A stretch of 41,325 bases of DNA from Acidimicrobiia bacterium (GTDB lineage Bacteria > Actinomycetota > Acidimicrobiia > IMCC26256 > PALSA-555). The position numbers were made by a program, and so were the translations under genes. This document shows, in pieces, positions 24,558-33,366 of the stretch. Positions within the stretch are counted from its first letter, which is position 1. Each line of letters starts with the position of its first letter. The notes beneath the pieces were generated by a model that had not been told where the DNA came from, did not search any database, and was given only the letters and a program-made list of their open reading frames with translations. The DNA is taken from contig JBBECS010000009.1 in assembly GCA_040881685.1 (NCBI GenBank), forward strand, positions 1-41,325, read 5' to 3'.

Positions 24558-27500
24558 GAGGGGTCCTCCGCGACTTCGTCGTCATCGGACGGCTCGCGAA
24601 GCGAGAGGATGCCGTCGAGTGCCGGATCTTCGCGGCGGCGCTCGAAGCGCCGGACCCGATCTCGCGGGCACAACCGGTCGTAGTCGCAATACCGGCAGCT
24701 GTCGGGACCGAACATGTAGTTGTCGACACCGGGGTAGGCGGGGAAATGCCCTTCCGTGATCTCCTCGGCGACGAGGTCGAGGACGAAGCGCACCCGCTCC
24801 TCCGCATCGGCGTCGAGCTCGAAGCCCTGAACCGCTGCGTCTCCGGCGCTGCGCGTGAACCAGTAGGACGCTCGCACGGGTCGATCGGGCTCGCCCTCAC
24901 GTACTGCGAGCGCGTAGAGCGCGAGCTGGAGGCGCGTTCCTCCGTCGACAGGATCCGCGAGCAGATCGTCGGAGGTGATATTGGCGTTCCCGGTCTTGTA
25001 GTCGAACACTTCGAGGTGACCGTCTCGGTCGCGGTCGACGCGGTCGATGCGACCCCGGAACGCGACCGACACGCCGGTTGACAGCTCGAAGCGCACGGGG
25101 GGCAGCTCGTCGTCCGGGTTGCCGAAACCCAGCTCCATCGCGTGTGGCACGAGACCACGACTGGCCCGAACCGACTCGTCGGTGTCGAGCACACGGTCGA
25201 GCTCCCGCAGGATCCGTGAACGGTCGAGGGTCCACAAGACCGGCCGACCGGTCAGCCCCAAGCGCTCGAAGCTGTCACACACGGCCTCGGCCATCGCGCG
25301 CAGCTCGGCCCGCTCCGAGGGCGACCACGGCTGTTCCGGTGACTCACGAGGATGTGCCGTGAGGAACACCTCGAGCACCTCGTGGATGAGCGTGCCGCGG
25401 TGGCGCGGCGAGATCCGGTCGCGTGCCTCGGGTCGCTCGAGCGCCTCCACTCGGAGCACGCGACCGAGGAGATACCGGAACGGGCAACGAGCCCAGGTCT
25501 CGAGCGCGGTCGGCGAAAGCACGGCATCTTCACCGGGCACCTTGACGAAGCGCGTGTCGACGACCCCATCCCAAGTGTCGAGATGGCGACTCGTGCGCGC
25601 CCGCACGCAGCGGAGACCGGCCCCGAGCCGGGGCTCGGCGCGGACCAGCGGGTGACGCAGGCGCGACCCGTTGGTGCGCAGGAGCGACTGGACGTCGTGC
25701 TCCTGGAGCGAGGCGGGGGTCGCCGTGGCGCGCACCGCGTCGTCGAACGACGCGACGATGCGCAGCCATCCGGCTCCGATGGCTTCACTCGCCGCTTCCG
25801 TGGCTGGCTCGAGCTCGTGCGCGGCGACGAGGCGGTCTGCGTGGGCCGCGGCGGTCTCGAGGAGCCATGCGGCTGGGCGCACGGCTCGTTGCGCCCGGGT
25901 GTCGGCGCGGGCGTACGAGAGGGCACGCCAGGCGCCGCTCGCCAGCGCGGCGAGGAACGCCGCGCGTTCCTGCAACCGTCGCTCTGGGCGGCGCGCCAAC
26001 GCGCTGTCGACGCGATCGCGCTCCGCATCCGGGAGCACCGGGTCGTCGCGCGCTGGAGGTGGGAATGTGCCCTCGCTCATGCCCACGACGAAGAGCGCGG
26101 CGTAATCGGTGCCCAGCACCGCTCCGACCGGCGCGATCAGCACGCCGTCGCCGAACGTACCGGTGTGTCCGACGCTCACGTCCAGCTCCTCTTCGAGGGC
26201 CGCACGCAACGCGGCCGCGGATGCCGGAGCATCGAGCGCGTCGAGTCCGGCGAGACCCTCGACGACGGCGCGCACGCGATCAAGCGCAACCTGCTCCGCA
26301 TCGGGCGCGGCTGCGGGCAACGTGCGACCCACGTAACGCTCGAGCAGCTGCACGGCCCAGTCGGAGAGCGCGCGCCAGTCGGCACCACCAGGCGGCGTGA
26401 GCTGAGCCGCGAGGTCGGTGACGAACGCCGTCAGCCGCTCGCAATCGTCGAGCACCCGGTCGGGTGCATCGATGGCGAAGAGCGCGCCGTCGGCTTGCGC
26501 GCGGCGCTCCAGCAGGGCGCGTCGATCGGCCGCGTGACGCTCGAGCCGCAGCCGCCATTCGTCGAGCCCGCCCACGATGTTGGCCGCGCACGACAGCCGG
26601 TCCCAGCGGGGGCCGGGAACCCGCTTCCCGCCCGCGCGCTCGATGAGCGGAGCGCTCGTGAGCACCTCCATCACGGCGTCGCGACGAAATCCCGTGCCTT
26701 CGAGCATGAGGAGACCAAGCAGCGCGCGCCCGGCCGCGGTGTCGCGCAGACGCCGCGGTGATGGACCGTGCGCGGGGATGCCCGCGGCGTCGAAGTGCTC
26801 GTGGAGCAGCCGGGCGTAGGGCTCGGACAGCCGGTACGTGACGGCCATGCGGTGCAGTGGCGTACCGGCCTCGACGCGCGCGAGGACGTCTCGCACCACG
26901 GTCCGGACTTCTTCATCCGCATCGGGGCACGACACCACGACGGACCCGAACGGTGGGTGCATCGGCGGCCCGCTCGGCGGCGGTTGCGGCGGTCCGAGCG
27001 CGGGCGTAAGGCGTGCTGCGAGCGCATGCGTGCCGGCGTCGACGACAGGATCGCCGGTGAAGCCGAGCACGGCGCGTGCACGGCCGCGCTCGCCGAATGC
27101 GGCTACGAACGCCACGCCCGCGGGGCTGAGCGCCTGCGGGAGATGCAGCACGAGCGTGCCGATGTCGGTGAGCCCCCGCCCATCGGATGCGACCACGGCG
27201 GTTGCTGCCGCGAGCTGGTCTTCGTCGTCGTAGTAGTCACGGGTGAGATCGCGCACTCGCCGGTAGAGGCGCACAACGGTGGGGGCTCTACCGCCGCCGG
27301 TGGCGAGCCGGGAGAGCGCGTCGTCGTCCAGCTCGCGGAGCTCGGCGAACGTCGACGCGAGGCTGCGCACGGTCGCTGGGTGGCGAGCCACTGGGCCGAA
27401 GTCGCCGGGGTCCTCGGCCAGCGCGGTGCGGATCGCGCCGAGGGCAAGCGCCGGGGTGAGCGGTCGCCGATTCGGCTCCGCGAGGAAGGGCGCGCCCAGG

Positions 27501-27718
27501 AGCTCGGCAACCCGGGCCAGGGCGAGGAAGCGCACGTTCACGAACCCGCGCTGCGCCCCCAGGCCGCGTCGTAGCGACAGCGCGGCATAGGTGGACGGGA
27601 CGGCGACCGTGACCGGGGCGAGCGGATCATCGCTCTGGAGCTCGGCAACAACGACGGCCAACGCCTCGCGCGCGGCCAAACCATGAGGTACGAGCAGGAG
27701 GCCACCGGAGCCCGACAC
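24554..27718 (-). CDS. addB: AddB-like nuclease subunit with iron-sulfur cluster motif
   Basis: This 1,054-residue protein pairs with AddA. The N-terminal half is a helicase-like fold without a Walker A lysine, as in AddB. The C-terminal nuclease domain has LIHEVLEVF, GRIDRVDRDRDGHLEVFDYKTGN with the catalytic acids and lysine, and a four-cysteine set (ARCPFRYLLGR earlier and CRYCDYDRLC late) that fits the AddB iron-sulfur staple. The longest frame continues to 28765, but everything upstream of 27718 is antisense to the penicillin-binding protein gene. The GTG at 27718 follows TAGCCT by seven bases and is the start chosen. AdnA-like proteins of mycobacteria are an alternative relative, though they have helicase motifs that are missing here. 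Confidence 0.85.
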   Translation of the reverse strand: MSGSGGLLLVPHGLAAREALAVVVAELQSDDPLAPVTVAVPSTYAALSLRRGLGAQRGFVNVRFLALARVAELLGAPFLAEPNRRPLTPALALGAIRTALAEDPGDFGPVARHPATVRSLASTFAELRELDDDALSRLATGGGRAPTVVRLYRRVRDLTRDYYDDEDQLAAATAVVASDGRGLTDIGTLVLHLPQALSPAGVAFVAAFGERGRARAVLGFTGDPVVDAGTHALAARLTPALGPPQPPPSGPPMHPPFGSVVVSCPDADEEVRTVVRDVLARVEAGTPLHRMAVTYRLSEPYARLLHEHFDAAGIPAHGPSPRRLRDTAAGRALLGLLMLEGTGFRRDAVMEVLTSAPLIERAGGKRVPGPRWDRLSCAANIVGGLDEWRLRLERHAADRRALLERRAQADGALFAIDAPDRVLDDCERLTAFVTDLAAQLTPPGGADWRALSDWAVQLLERYVGRTLPAAAPDAEQVALDRVRAVVEGLAGLDALDAPASAAALRAALEEELDVSVGHTGTFGDGVLIAPVGAVLGTDYAALFVVGMSEGTFPPPARDDPVLPDAERDRVDSALARRPERRLQERAAFLAALASGAWRALSYARADTRAQRAVRPAAWLLETAAAHADRLVAAHELEPATEAASEAIGAGWLRIVASFDDAVRATATPASLQEHDVQSLLRTNGSRLRHPLVRAEPRLGAGLRCVRARTSRHLDTWDGVVDTRFVKVPGEDAVLSPTALETWARCPFRYLLGRVLRVEALERPEARDRISPRHRGTLIHEVLEVFLTAHPRESPEQPWSPSERAELRAMAEAVCDSFERLGLTGRPVLWTLDRSRILRELDRVLDTDESVRASRGLVPHAMELGFGNPDDELPPVRFELSTGVSVAFRGRIDRVDRDRDGHLEVFDYKTGNANITSDDLLADPVDGGTRLQLALYALAVREGEPDRPVRASYWFTRSAGDAAVQGFELDADAEERVRFVLDLVAEEITEGHFPAYPGVDNYMFGPDSCRYCDYDRLCPRDRVRRFERRREDPALDGILSLREPSDDDEVAEDPS

Positions 27719-27725
27719 GCACCGG

Positions 27726-27731
27726 AGGCTA
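27726..27731 (-). promoter_or_regulatory. leaderless -10 element for addBA
   Basis: TAGCCT on the minus strand, then CCGGTGC and the GTG at 27718. It cuts 349 codons off the longest open frame. Confidence 0.55.
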
Positions 27732-27753
27732 CCGACGAGGTGTGACAGCCTTC

Positions 27754-27836
27754 TTCGCTCGCTTTCTGCGGCCGGGGATACCCCGGCCGCGGGCGTTCGC
27801 TCGCTGGCGAGCGCCCCCGCTCCGCTGCGGCGCCGC
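27754..27836. repeat. cluster of three palindromes between addBA and the PBP gene
   Basis: Three palindromes follow one another. The first has 10-base arms (GCGGCCGGGG, 27768-27777; partner 27781-27790) around ATA. The second has arms CGCTCGC/GCGAGCG around TG (27798-27813), with GGG/CCC outer arms past a bulge. The third is GCGGCGCCGC (27827-27836). A direct repeat TTCGCTCGCT occurs at 27754 and 27796. It lies between two divergent genes, so it is not a simple terminator. A REP-like extragenic element or a regulatory fold is possible. Confidence 0.6.
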
Positions 27837-27898
27837 GCTTCCGGACGATGGGCCCCGACTCGGGAACCCCTCTCTTGTATGCCACCATGGAGGGCCTC

Positions 27899-30010
27899 AT
27901 GCGTCGCCTGCCCCAAGCCCTTCGCGCCTTCTTCATCACCGTCGTCATCGGTGGTGTGTCCGTCGGTGCGTGCCTCGCGGCGCTGATCCCGGGGGCCGAT
28001 CTGCTCGGGGGCGCCAGCTTCTACGAGTCCACGAAGATCGGGGAGCTGTCCGACCTTGCCCAGCGCTCCACGATCTACGACGCCGACAACCGGGTGCTCG
28101 CCGTGCTCGGTCTCGAGAACCGTGAGCCGGTCGACCTCGACGCGGTCCCCGAGGTCCTGCAGAACGCGGTGGTCGCGGGGGAGGACAAGACGTTCTGGCG
28201 GAACAACGGCGTCGACCTCAACGGCACCCTGCGCGCCTTCATCAAGAACCTCACCGAGGGCGGAATCGTGCAAGGTGGCTCCACGATCAGCCAGCAGCTC
28301 GTGAAGAACCGGATCCTGTCCAACAAGCGAGATATCAACCGCAAGATCCGCGAGATCATCCTCGCCCTCCAGCTCAACGAGAAGTTCTCGAAGCGCGAGA
28401 TCCTCGAGCAGTACCTCAACACCGTCTACTTCGGGCAAGGCTCGTACGGCGTGAAGTCGGCCGTCGAGCGCTTCTTCCTCAACGCGTCGCCCTTCGGCCC
28501 CGTGTCGTCCACCGATCTGGCGAACGTCAGCATCGGCCAGGCCGCGTTGCTCGCCGGGCTCATCTCGAACCCCGAGGGCAACAACCCGTTCTTGTACCCC
28601 GAGCGGGCGAAGCTGCGGCGCGAGCTGGCGCTCGAGAACATGGTCGAGGAGGAGTACATCACCCAGGCGCAGGCCGACGCTGCGAACCTCGAGCCGCTGC
28701 CGAACCCAGCCCTCAAGCCGCCGCCCGAGCTGCGACCGCGCACCTCGTGGGGTGAGGAGGTGCAAGACCGACTCTTCACCGACCCGATTTTCGAAGTGCT
28801 CGGCTCCACGCCAAAGGAACGCAGGCAGAAGGTGCTCACGGGTGGGCTGAAGATCTACGCGACGTTGGACCCGAAGCTCCAGGCCGACGCGCAGAACGCG
28901 GTCGACTCGATCCTCCCGACCGGGGCCGACGGCTTCACTGCCTCCCTGGTGTCGATCGACCCGCGCAACGGCTACGTGAAGGCGATGGTGGCCGGCCCGG
29001 GCTTCGAGAACAGCGAGTACAACATCGCGACCAGCTACCCGGGTCGTCAGTCGGGGTCGACGTGGAAGGTCATCACGCTCGCTGCCGGGCTCGAGTCTGG
29101 TTTCTCACCCGCCGACATCGTCAACGGGGCTTCGCCGTGCGAGTTCAAGCAGTACGGCCGCACGATCAACGCTGAGGGCGGTGGCGGTGGCCCGATGACG
29201 ATGCGCGCTGCGACCGCGAGTTCCGTGAACTGCGCGTTCGCCCGGATGGAGCTGGCGGCCGGCTTCCAGAGGGTGATGGACACCGCGCAGAAGATGGGGA
29301 TCACGCAAAACACGCTCAAGCCGATCCTCACGCTCACGTTGGGCACGATCGAGACGACCGCACTCGAGATGGCCACGGTCACGGCGACGATCGCCAGCGG
29401 CGGCATCCACCGCACGCCCACGTTCGTGAGCAAGATCGTGGCGCCCGACGGCGAAGTGGTGTTCGACGCCAAGAACCTCGTGTCCTCCCGTGCCATCTCG
29501 GCCAACGCCGCGGCGTGCGAGACCGACCTCATGCGCGGCGTGGTCAGCGGTGGCACCGGTACCGCGGCCCGCCTGAACGACCGCCCCACGGCCGGCAAGA
29601 CCGGCACCACCGACAATTTGGCCGACGCCAACTTCCTCGGCTTCACGCCGCAACTCGCCACGTTCATCTGGCACGGCAGCCCGCTCGCCCGCATCCCTGG
29701 TGCCGGTTTCGGAGGTGGCATCCCGGCGCGGATCTTCAAGCGGTACATGGATGCCGCGCTGACCGGTGAGCCGGTGCTCCAGTTCCCCCCGCCCGGCCCG
29801 TTCTGCGCGCGCTCGGCCGCGTTCATCACCGAGAACGGCCGCGTGGCCACGTTCAACGGACTCTTCCCCGGCCAGAGCACGATCCCGACGCAGATCCCAC
29901 CCACCGTCATCATCAACACGTTGCCGACGCTCCCGCCGACGACGTCGACCACTGCACCGAAGTGTGTTCCACCGGACTCCGATCCCAGCGATCCGGACTG
30001 CGATCCGTGA
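27899..30010 (+). CDS. bifunctional penicillin-binding protein (class A PBP)
   Basis: This 703-residue protein makes and cross-links peptidoglycan outside the membrane. An N-terminal anchor (residues 8-31) is followed by a glycosyltransferase 51 domain with catalytic Glu95 in AGEDKTFW and QGGSTISQQLVKN. The transpeptidase domain has Ser387 in SGSTWK, the SxN motif SVN (442-444) and KTGT (568-571). The GT51 consensus histidine after the ED motif is replaced (RNNGVD). There is no PASTA domain; the tail is Thr/Pro rich with two cysteines. ATG at 27899 is chosen because GGAGGG lies just upstream; an ATG four codons earlier (27887) is the alternative. It diverges from addBA. Confidence 0.9.
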   Translation: MRRLPQALRAFFITVVIGGVSVGACLAALIPGADLLGGASFYESTKIGELSDLAQRSTIYDADNRVLAVLGLENREPVDLDAVPEVLQNAVVAGEDKTFWRNNGVDLNGTLRAFIKNLTEGGIVQGGSTISQQLVKNRILSNKRDINRKIREIILALQLNEKFSKREILEQYLNTVYFGQGSYGVKSAVERFFLNASPFGPVSSTDLANVSIGQAALLAGLISNPEGNNPFLYPERAKLRRELALENMVEEEYITQAQADAANLEPLPNPALKPPPELRPRTSWGEEVQDRLFTDPIFEVLGSTPKERRQKVLTGGLKIYATLDPKLQADAQNAVDSILPTGADGFTASLVSIDPRNGYVKAMVAGPGFENSEYNIATSYPGRQSGSTWKVITLAAGLESGFSPADIVNGASPCEFKQYGRTINAEGGGGGPMTMRAATASSVNCAFARMELAAGFQRVMDTAQKMGITQNTLKPILTLTLGTIETTALEMATVTATIASGGIHRTPTFVSKIVAPDGEVVFDAKNLVSSRAISANAAACETDLMRGVVSGGTGTAARLNDRPTAGKTGTTDNLADANFLGFTPQLATFIWHGSPLARIPGAGFGGGIPARIFKRYMDAALTGEPVLQFPPPGPFCARSAAFITENGRVATFNGLFPGQSTIPTQIPPTVIINTLPTLPPTTSTTAPKCVPPDSDPSDPDCDP

Positions 30011-30030
30011 CCCGTCGCCGTCGGCGCGCA

Positions 30031-30036
30031 TAGCGT
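30031..30036 (+). promoter_or_regulatory. leaderless -10 element for the zinc-ribbon gene
   Basis: TAGCGT is followed by CGGCACG and the GTG at 30044, 33 bases after the PBP stop, so the zinc-ribbon/RNase H unit has its own promoter. Confidence 0.5.
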
Positions 30037-30043
30037 CGGCACG

Positions 30044-30757
30044 GTGACGTCGCTCGAACCCCTGCTCGATCTCCAGGAGCGCGACCTCGCGCTCGATCGA
30101 CTCCGTCACCGGCGCGACACGCTGCCCGAACGCGCCGCGCTGGCCGCGGCCGAGGCCGAGGTCGCTGCGCTCCAGGCCCAGCTCGACCGCGCTCGTGCGG
30201 CGCGCGACGAAGTGCTCGCGGAGGAGCGTCGCCTCGACCAAGAAGCCCAGTCCTTCGCCACACAAGCCGAAGACCACGAACGACGCCTCTATTCAGGCGA
30301 GATCTCGTCCCCTCGCGACCTCCAGGCGCTCCAGTCCGACGTGCAGGGGCTTCGTCGCCGTCAGCAGGAGACCGAAGACCTTCAGCTCGCGACAATGGAG
30401 CGTCGCGAGCCGCTCGACGGCGAAGTCGCACGCCTCGAGCAAGAGATCGAGCGCACCGAGGGTGCGGTGATTGCCGCGCTGGACGCACTTTCAGCGGCCG
30501 AGGCCGAGATCGACGGCGAGGCGACGGGGGAGCGCGGCGCACGCGATGCGCTGGCCGCCGGCGTCGACAACGACCTGCTCGCTGACTACGAGCAGCGCCG
30601 GGCAAAGGCCAACGGCGTTGGTGCGGCCCGGCTCGTCGGCAACACGTGCCAGGCCTGCCACCTCACGATCCCCGCGACCGAAGTCGAGCGGATCCGCAAA
30701 GCGCCAGCCGGAACGGTCACCTATTGCGACAACTGCGGCTCGATCCTGATCCCGTGA
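30044..30757 (+). CDS. coiled-coil C4-type zinc ribbon protein (DUF164 / zf-RING_7)
   Basis: This 237-residue protein has a long charged coiled coil (about residues 5-180, rich in Glu, Arg, Leu, Ala) and a C-terminal C4 zinc ribbon with Cys202, Cys205, Cys228 and Cys231. The family is widespread in bacteria and often sits beside RNase H genes, as it does here. A role in nucleic-acid or ribosome biology has been proposed but is not settled. The GTG at 30044 follows TAGCGT by seven bases. Its stop overlaps the RNase H start (GTGA). Confidence 0.88.
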   Translation: MTSLEPLLDLQERDLALDRLRHRRDTLPERAALAAAEAEVAALQAQLDRARAARDEVLAEERRLDQEAQSFATQAEDHERRLYSGEISSPRDLQALQSDVQGLRRRQQETEDLQLATMERREPLDGEVARLEQEIERTEGAVIAALDALSAAEAEIDGEATGERGARDALAAGVDNDLLADYEQRRAKANGVGAARLVGNTCQACHLTIPATEVERIRKAPAGTVTYCDNCGSILIP

Positions 30758-31176
30758 CCCGTCGCGACGCGATCCAGATCTACAGTGACGGCGGGGCGCG
30801 CGGAAATCCGGGGCCAGCCGCGATCGGCGCGGTCGTGCTCGACGGGGATACGGACCCGCCGACGCGCCTCGCGTCCGTGAGCGAACGCATCGGTGTGGCG
30901 ACCAGCAACGTGGCCGAGTACCGCGCAATCATCGCCGGGCTCGAGGCGGCTCAGGCGTTCCCCGCACGCGCCGTTCGCGTACGGGCCGATTCGTTGCTCG
31001 TGATCCGCCAGCTCGAGGGCAAGTGGAAGGTGAAGACAGCGCACCTTCGCCCGCTTCACGCGCAAGCGCTGGCCCTGCTGGCCGAGTACGACGAGGTCGA
31101 CCTCGCGCACGTGCCGCGAGAGGAGAACACCGACGCCGACCTGCTCGTGAACGCCGCGCTCGACGCCGCGGACTGA
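30754..31176 (+). CDS. ribonuclease HI
   Basis: This 140-residue protein cleaves the RNA strand of RNA-DNA hybrids. Active-site acids are visible: Asp12 in IYSDGGARGNPGP, Glu55 in NVAEYRAI, Asp79 in VRADSLLV and Asp129 in NTDADLLVN. The basic stretch EGKWKVKT is the typical substrate-binding part of this short actinobacterial type. The GTG at 30754 overlaps the previous stop. In mycobacteria and streptomycetes this domain is fused to a histidine phosphatase domain; here the protein stops after the RNase H fold and the phosphatase is a separate gene two positions on. Confidence 0.9.
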   Translation: MTRRDAIQIYSDGGARGNPGPAAIGAVVLDGDTDPPTRLASVSERIGVATSNVAEYRAIIAGLEAAQAFPARAVRVRADSLLVIRQLEGKWKVKTAHLRPLHAQALALLAEYDEVDLAHVPREENTDADLLVNAALDAAD

Positions 31177-31190
31177 TCGGGGAGAGCGAA

Positions 31191-31673
31191 ATGCTCCTCT
31201 GGTACGTGGGCGTCTCGGTGCTGCTCGTCGCCAACATCTTTCGCAGCAGCGGGATCGACTACCGCCTCGTCGCGCTCGGCGCGTTGCTGCCATTGGTCGT
31301 CGACCTGCCGGTCGGGCATCTGGCGTTCGGACACACGCTCGTCTTCCCTGTTGCGCTGTTGGCCATCGTGATGGTTGGCACGATCGGTCGCTCGCGCCTG
31401 GTGCGCCGCCGCCTCCTGTGTGTGCCGATCGGCATCTTCTGCGGGTTGGTCCTCTCGGGCGCGTTCACCGCCGACGACGTGTTCTGGTGGCCCGGCTTCG
31501 GCACCAACTTTGGTGCCGAGTCGTTGCTCCCGGCGTGGTGGGCGGTGGTGCTCGAGGAGCTGATCGGGCTGTTTGCGCTGTGGTGGGTCGTCGGTCAGTT
31601 CGACTTGTTTCGGCCCGGCCCGCGTGCGGAGTTCGCGCGCAGCGGCCGGCTGCGCGAGAGCCGCGAGCCGTGA
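31191..31673 (+). CDS. small membrane protein of unknown function
   Basis: This 160-residue protein has about four hydrophobic helices (starting at MLLWYVGVSVLLVANIF) and an Arg-rich cytoplasmic end. A loop with SRLVRRRLLCVP and a later FTADDVFWWPGFG are the most distinctive segments. GGGGAGAG lies nine bases before the ATG. It sits between the RNase H and phosphatase genes, with a 14-base gap before and a GTGA overlap after, so all are probably one operon. I do not recognise a named family. Confidence 0.75.
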   Translation: MLLWYVGVSVLLVANIFRSSGIDYRLVALGALLPLVVDLPVGHLAFGHTLVFPVALLAIVMVGTIGRSRLVRRRLLCVPIGIFCGLVLSGAFTADDVFWWPGFGTNFGAESLLPAWWAVVLEELIGLFALWWVVGQFDLFRPGPRAEFARSGRLRESREP

Positions 31674-32254
31674 TCGCGTTCGTACGCCACGGCGAGACGG
31701 CCACGAATCGCGCCGGTCGTCTTCTCGGGCGGGCTGACCCTCCGCTCACCGAGACTGGTCGCGCCCAGGCGTCCGCGCTCGGGACTGGCTTCGCTGCTGG
31801 GTCGCCGCCGATTGCGGTGCTCACGAGCCCGCTTCGTCGCGCCGTCGAGACCGCCACGGCCATCGCCGAACCCTTCGGCCTCGAGATCGAGCATGACGAG
31901 CGACTCATCGAGATCGACTACGGCGAGTGGGACGAGCGGGGCTTCGACGATGTGCCCGCAGACGAGATGCGCAGGTGGCGCGCCGACCCGTCGTTCGCGC
32001 CGCCGGGTGGTGAGAGCCTGACCTCGGTGCTGGCGCGCGCGGGAACGTGCGCCGAAGCGCTGCTGGAACGCGCGGGCGACGGCCTGGTCGTCGCGGTGAG
32101 TCACGTGTCACCCATCAAAGCCGCGGTGGCATGGGCACTCGGCGTCGGCCCGGAGATCGCATGGCGAATGCGGCTCGACCTGGCCTCTATCACGCGCATC
32201 GGCCCCGGTCCGAGCATCCTCTCCTTCAACGAGACCAGATTTGCGCGCGACTGA
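31670..32254 (+). CDS. histidine phosphatase family protein (phosphoglycerate mutase-like)
   Basis: This 194-residue enzyme has the RHG signature FVRHGETATNRAGRLLG with the phosphorylated His7 and a second active-site histidine in VVAVSHVSPIK. IDYGEWDERGFDD carries the catalytic acid region. In related actinobacteria a domain like this is joined to RNase HI and acts as an acid phosphatase or CobC-like enzyme; this may be that part as a separate gene. The GTG at 31670 overlaps the previous stop by four bases. Its 3' end overlaps the opposing UDP-GlcNAc 2-epimerase gene by 29 bases. Confidence 0.88.
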   Translation: MIAFVRHGETATNRAGRLLGRADPPLTETGRAQASALGTGFAAGSPPIAVLTSPLRRAVETATAIAEPFGLEIEHDERLIEIDYGEWDERGFDDVPADEMRRWRADPSFAPPGGESLTSVLARAGTCAEALLERAGDGLVVAVSHVSPIKAAVAWALGVGPEIAWRMRLDLASITRIGPGPSILSFNETRFARD

Positions 32255-33350
32255 TGAGCGCGTCGACGATTCGCGTCGAGGCATTGCCGTCGCCGAACGG
32301 CGTCTCCGCCGCGAGCTGACCCGTGGTTGGCGCGGCGGCGAGCTTCGCGATCGCGCGCTCGACGATCAACGCGGTGTCGGTGCCGACCAGCTCGAGACTT
32401 CCGGACTCCACGCCTTCGAGACGCTCGGTCTCCTCCCGCAGCACCAACGTGGGGATGCCGAGCGCGCACGCCTCTTCCTGGACACCGCCCGAGTCGGTGA
32501 GCACGAGATCGCTCGCAGCCAAAGCGTGCACCATCGATACATAGTCGAGTGGGTCAACGAGCGTCACGTTCGGAACGGCGGCGAGCACACGACGAACCGT
32601 GTCGCCAACGATTGGGTTCGGGTGGACGGGCAGCAGTACGGCGACGTCGTCGCCTCCCGATTCAGCGATCGTGCGCACCGCTTCGCACATTCGCTGCAAG
32701 GGATCGCCGAAGCTCTCGCGCCGGTGCATCGTCACCAGCACCTGTCGGTGACCGGCGGCGGTGCTCCGCTCAGGTCGTTGGTGGTGCTCGAGCACGAAAC
32801 GCACCGCGTCGACAACCGGATTCCCTGTCACGACGATGTCGGCGTCGTTCACGTTCTCATGGAGCAATGCGCCGCGTGCTCGTTCCGTGGGCGCGAAGTG
32901 CAGATCGGCGACCGTCGTGATGACGCGTCGGCTGAGCTCCTCGGGATACGGTCGCCACTTGTGGGTGGTGCGCAGCCCGGCTTCGACGTGGGCAACCCTC
33001 ACCCCGCAGTAGAACGCGGCGAGCGCCGCCGCCGCTGCGCTCACCGTGTCGCCCTGCACCACGACCCAAGTGGGCTCATCGGCCATGAGCACGGCAGGGA
33101 GGCGTTCGAGCACAGCTGCGGCGACGCTCGCCGGGTGCTGGTCTGGGCGCATGACGTCGAGATCATGATCGGGCACGATGCCGAATGGTCGGAGCCCTTC
33201 GTCCAACAGTTCGCGGTGCTGCGCGGTAGCGCAGACGCGCACTTCGATGTCGTCGCTCTCCTCGTGACGTTGTTGGAGCGCCCGCACGACGGGTCCGAGC
33301 TTGATCGCTTCGGGTCGCGTGCCCAGCACACACAGCGCTCGAACCCGCAC
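32226..33350 (-). CDS. wecB: UDP-N-acetylglucosamine 2-epimerase (non-hydrolysing)
   Basis: This 374-residue enzyme interconverts UDP-GlcNAc and UDP-ManNAc for cell-wall or surface polysaccharides. Family motifs are LGTRPEAIKLGPVV at the start, VVQGDTVSA, HVEAGLRTTHKWRPYPEE, VTGNPVVDA, HRRESFG and TDSGGVQEEA, the last binding the nucleotide. The GTG at 33350 has AGAGGGG about eleven bases upstream, so unlike many neighbours it has a leader. It diverges from a large glycosyltransferase gene, with a palindrome between them that could serve both. The product could feed the dehydrogenase of the glycan operon about 16 kb away. Confidence 0.92.
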   Translation of the reverse strand: MRVRALCVLGTRPEAIKLGPVVRALQQRHEESDDIEVRVCATAQHRELLDEGLRPFGIVPDHDLDVMRPDQHPASVAAAVLERLPAVLMADEPTWVVVQGDTVSAAAAALAAFYCGVRVAHVEAGLRTTHKWRPYPEELSRRVITTVADLHFAPTERARGALLHENVNDADIVVTGNPVVDAVRFVLEHHQRPERSTAAGHRQVLVTMHRRESFGDPLQRMCEAVRTIAESGGDDVAVLLPVHPNPIVGDTVRRVLAAVPNVTLVDPLDYVSMVHALAASDLVLTDSGGVQEEACALGIPTLVLREETERLEGVESGSLELVGTDTALIVERAIAKLAAAPTTGQLAAETPFGDGNASTRIVDALISRAQIWSR

Positions 33351-33366
33351 GACTGTTGACCCCTCT

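Noticed and set aside
27719-28765. Extension of the addB frame by 349 codons upstream
   Set aside because: The extra part is antisense to the penicillin-binding protein and crosses the palindrome cluster. The GTG at 27718 has a proper leaderless promoter.
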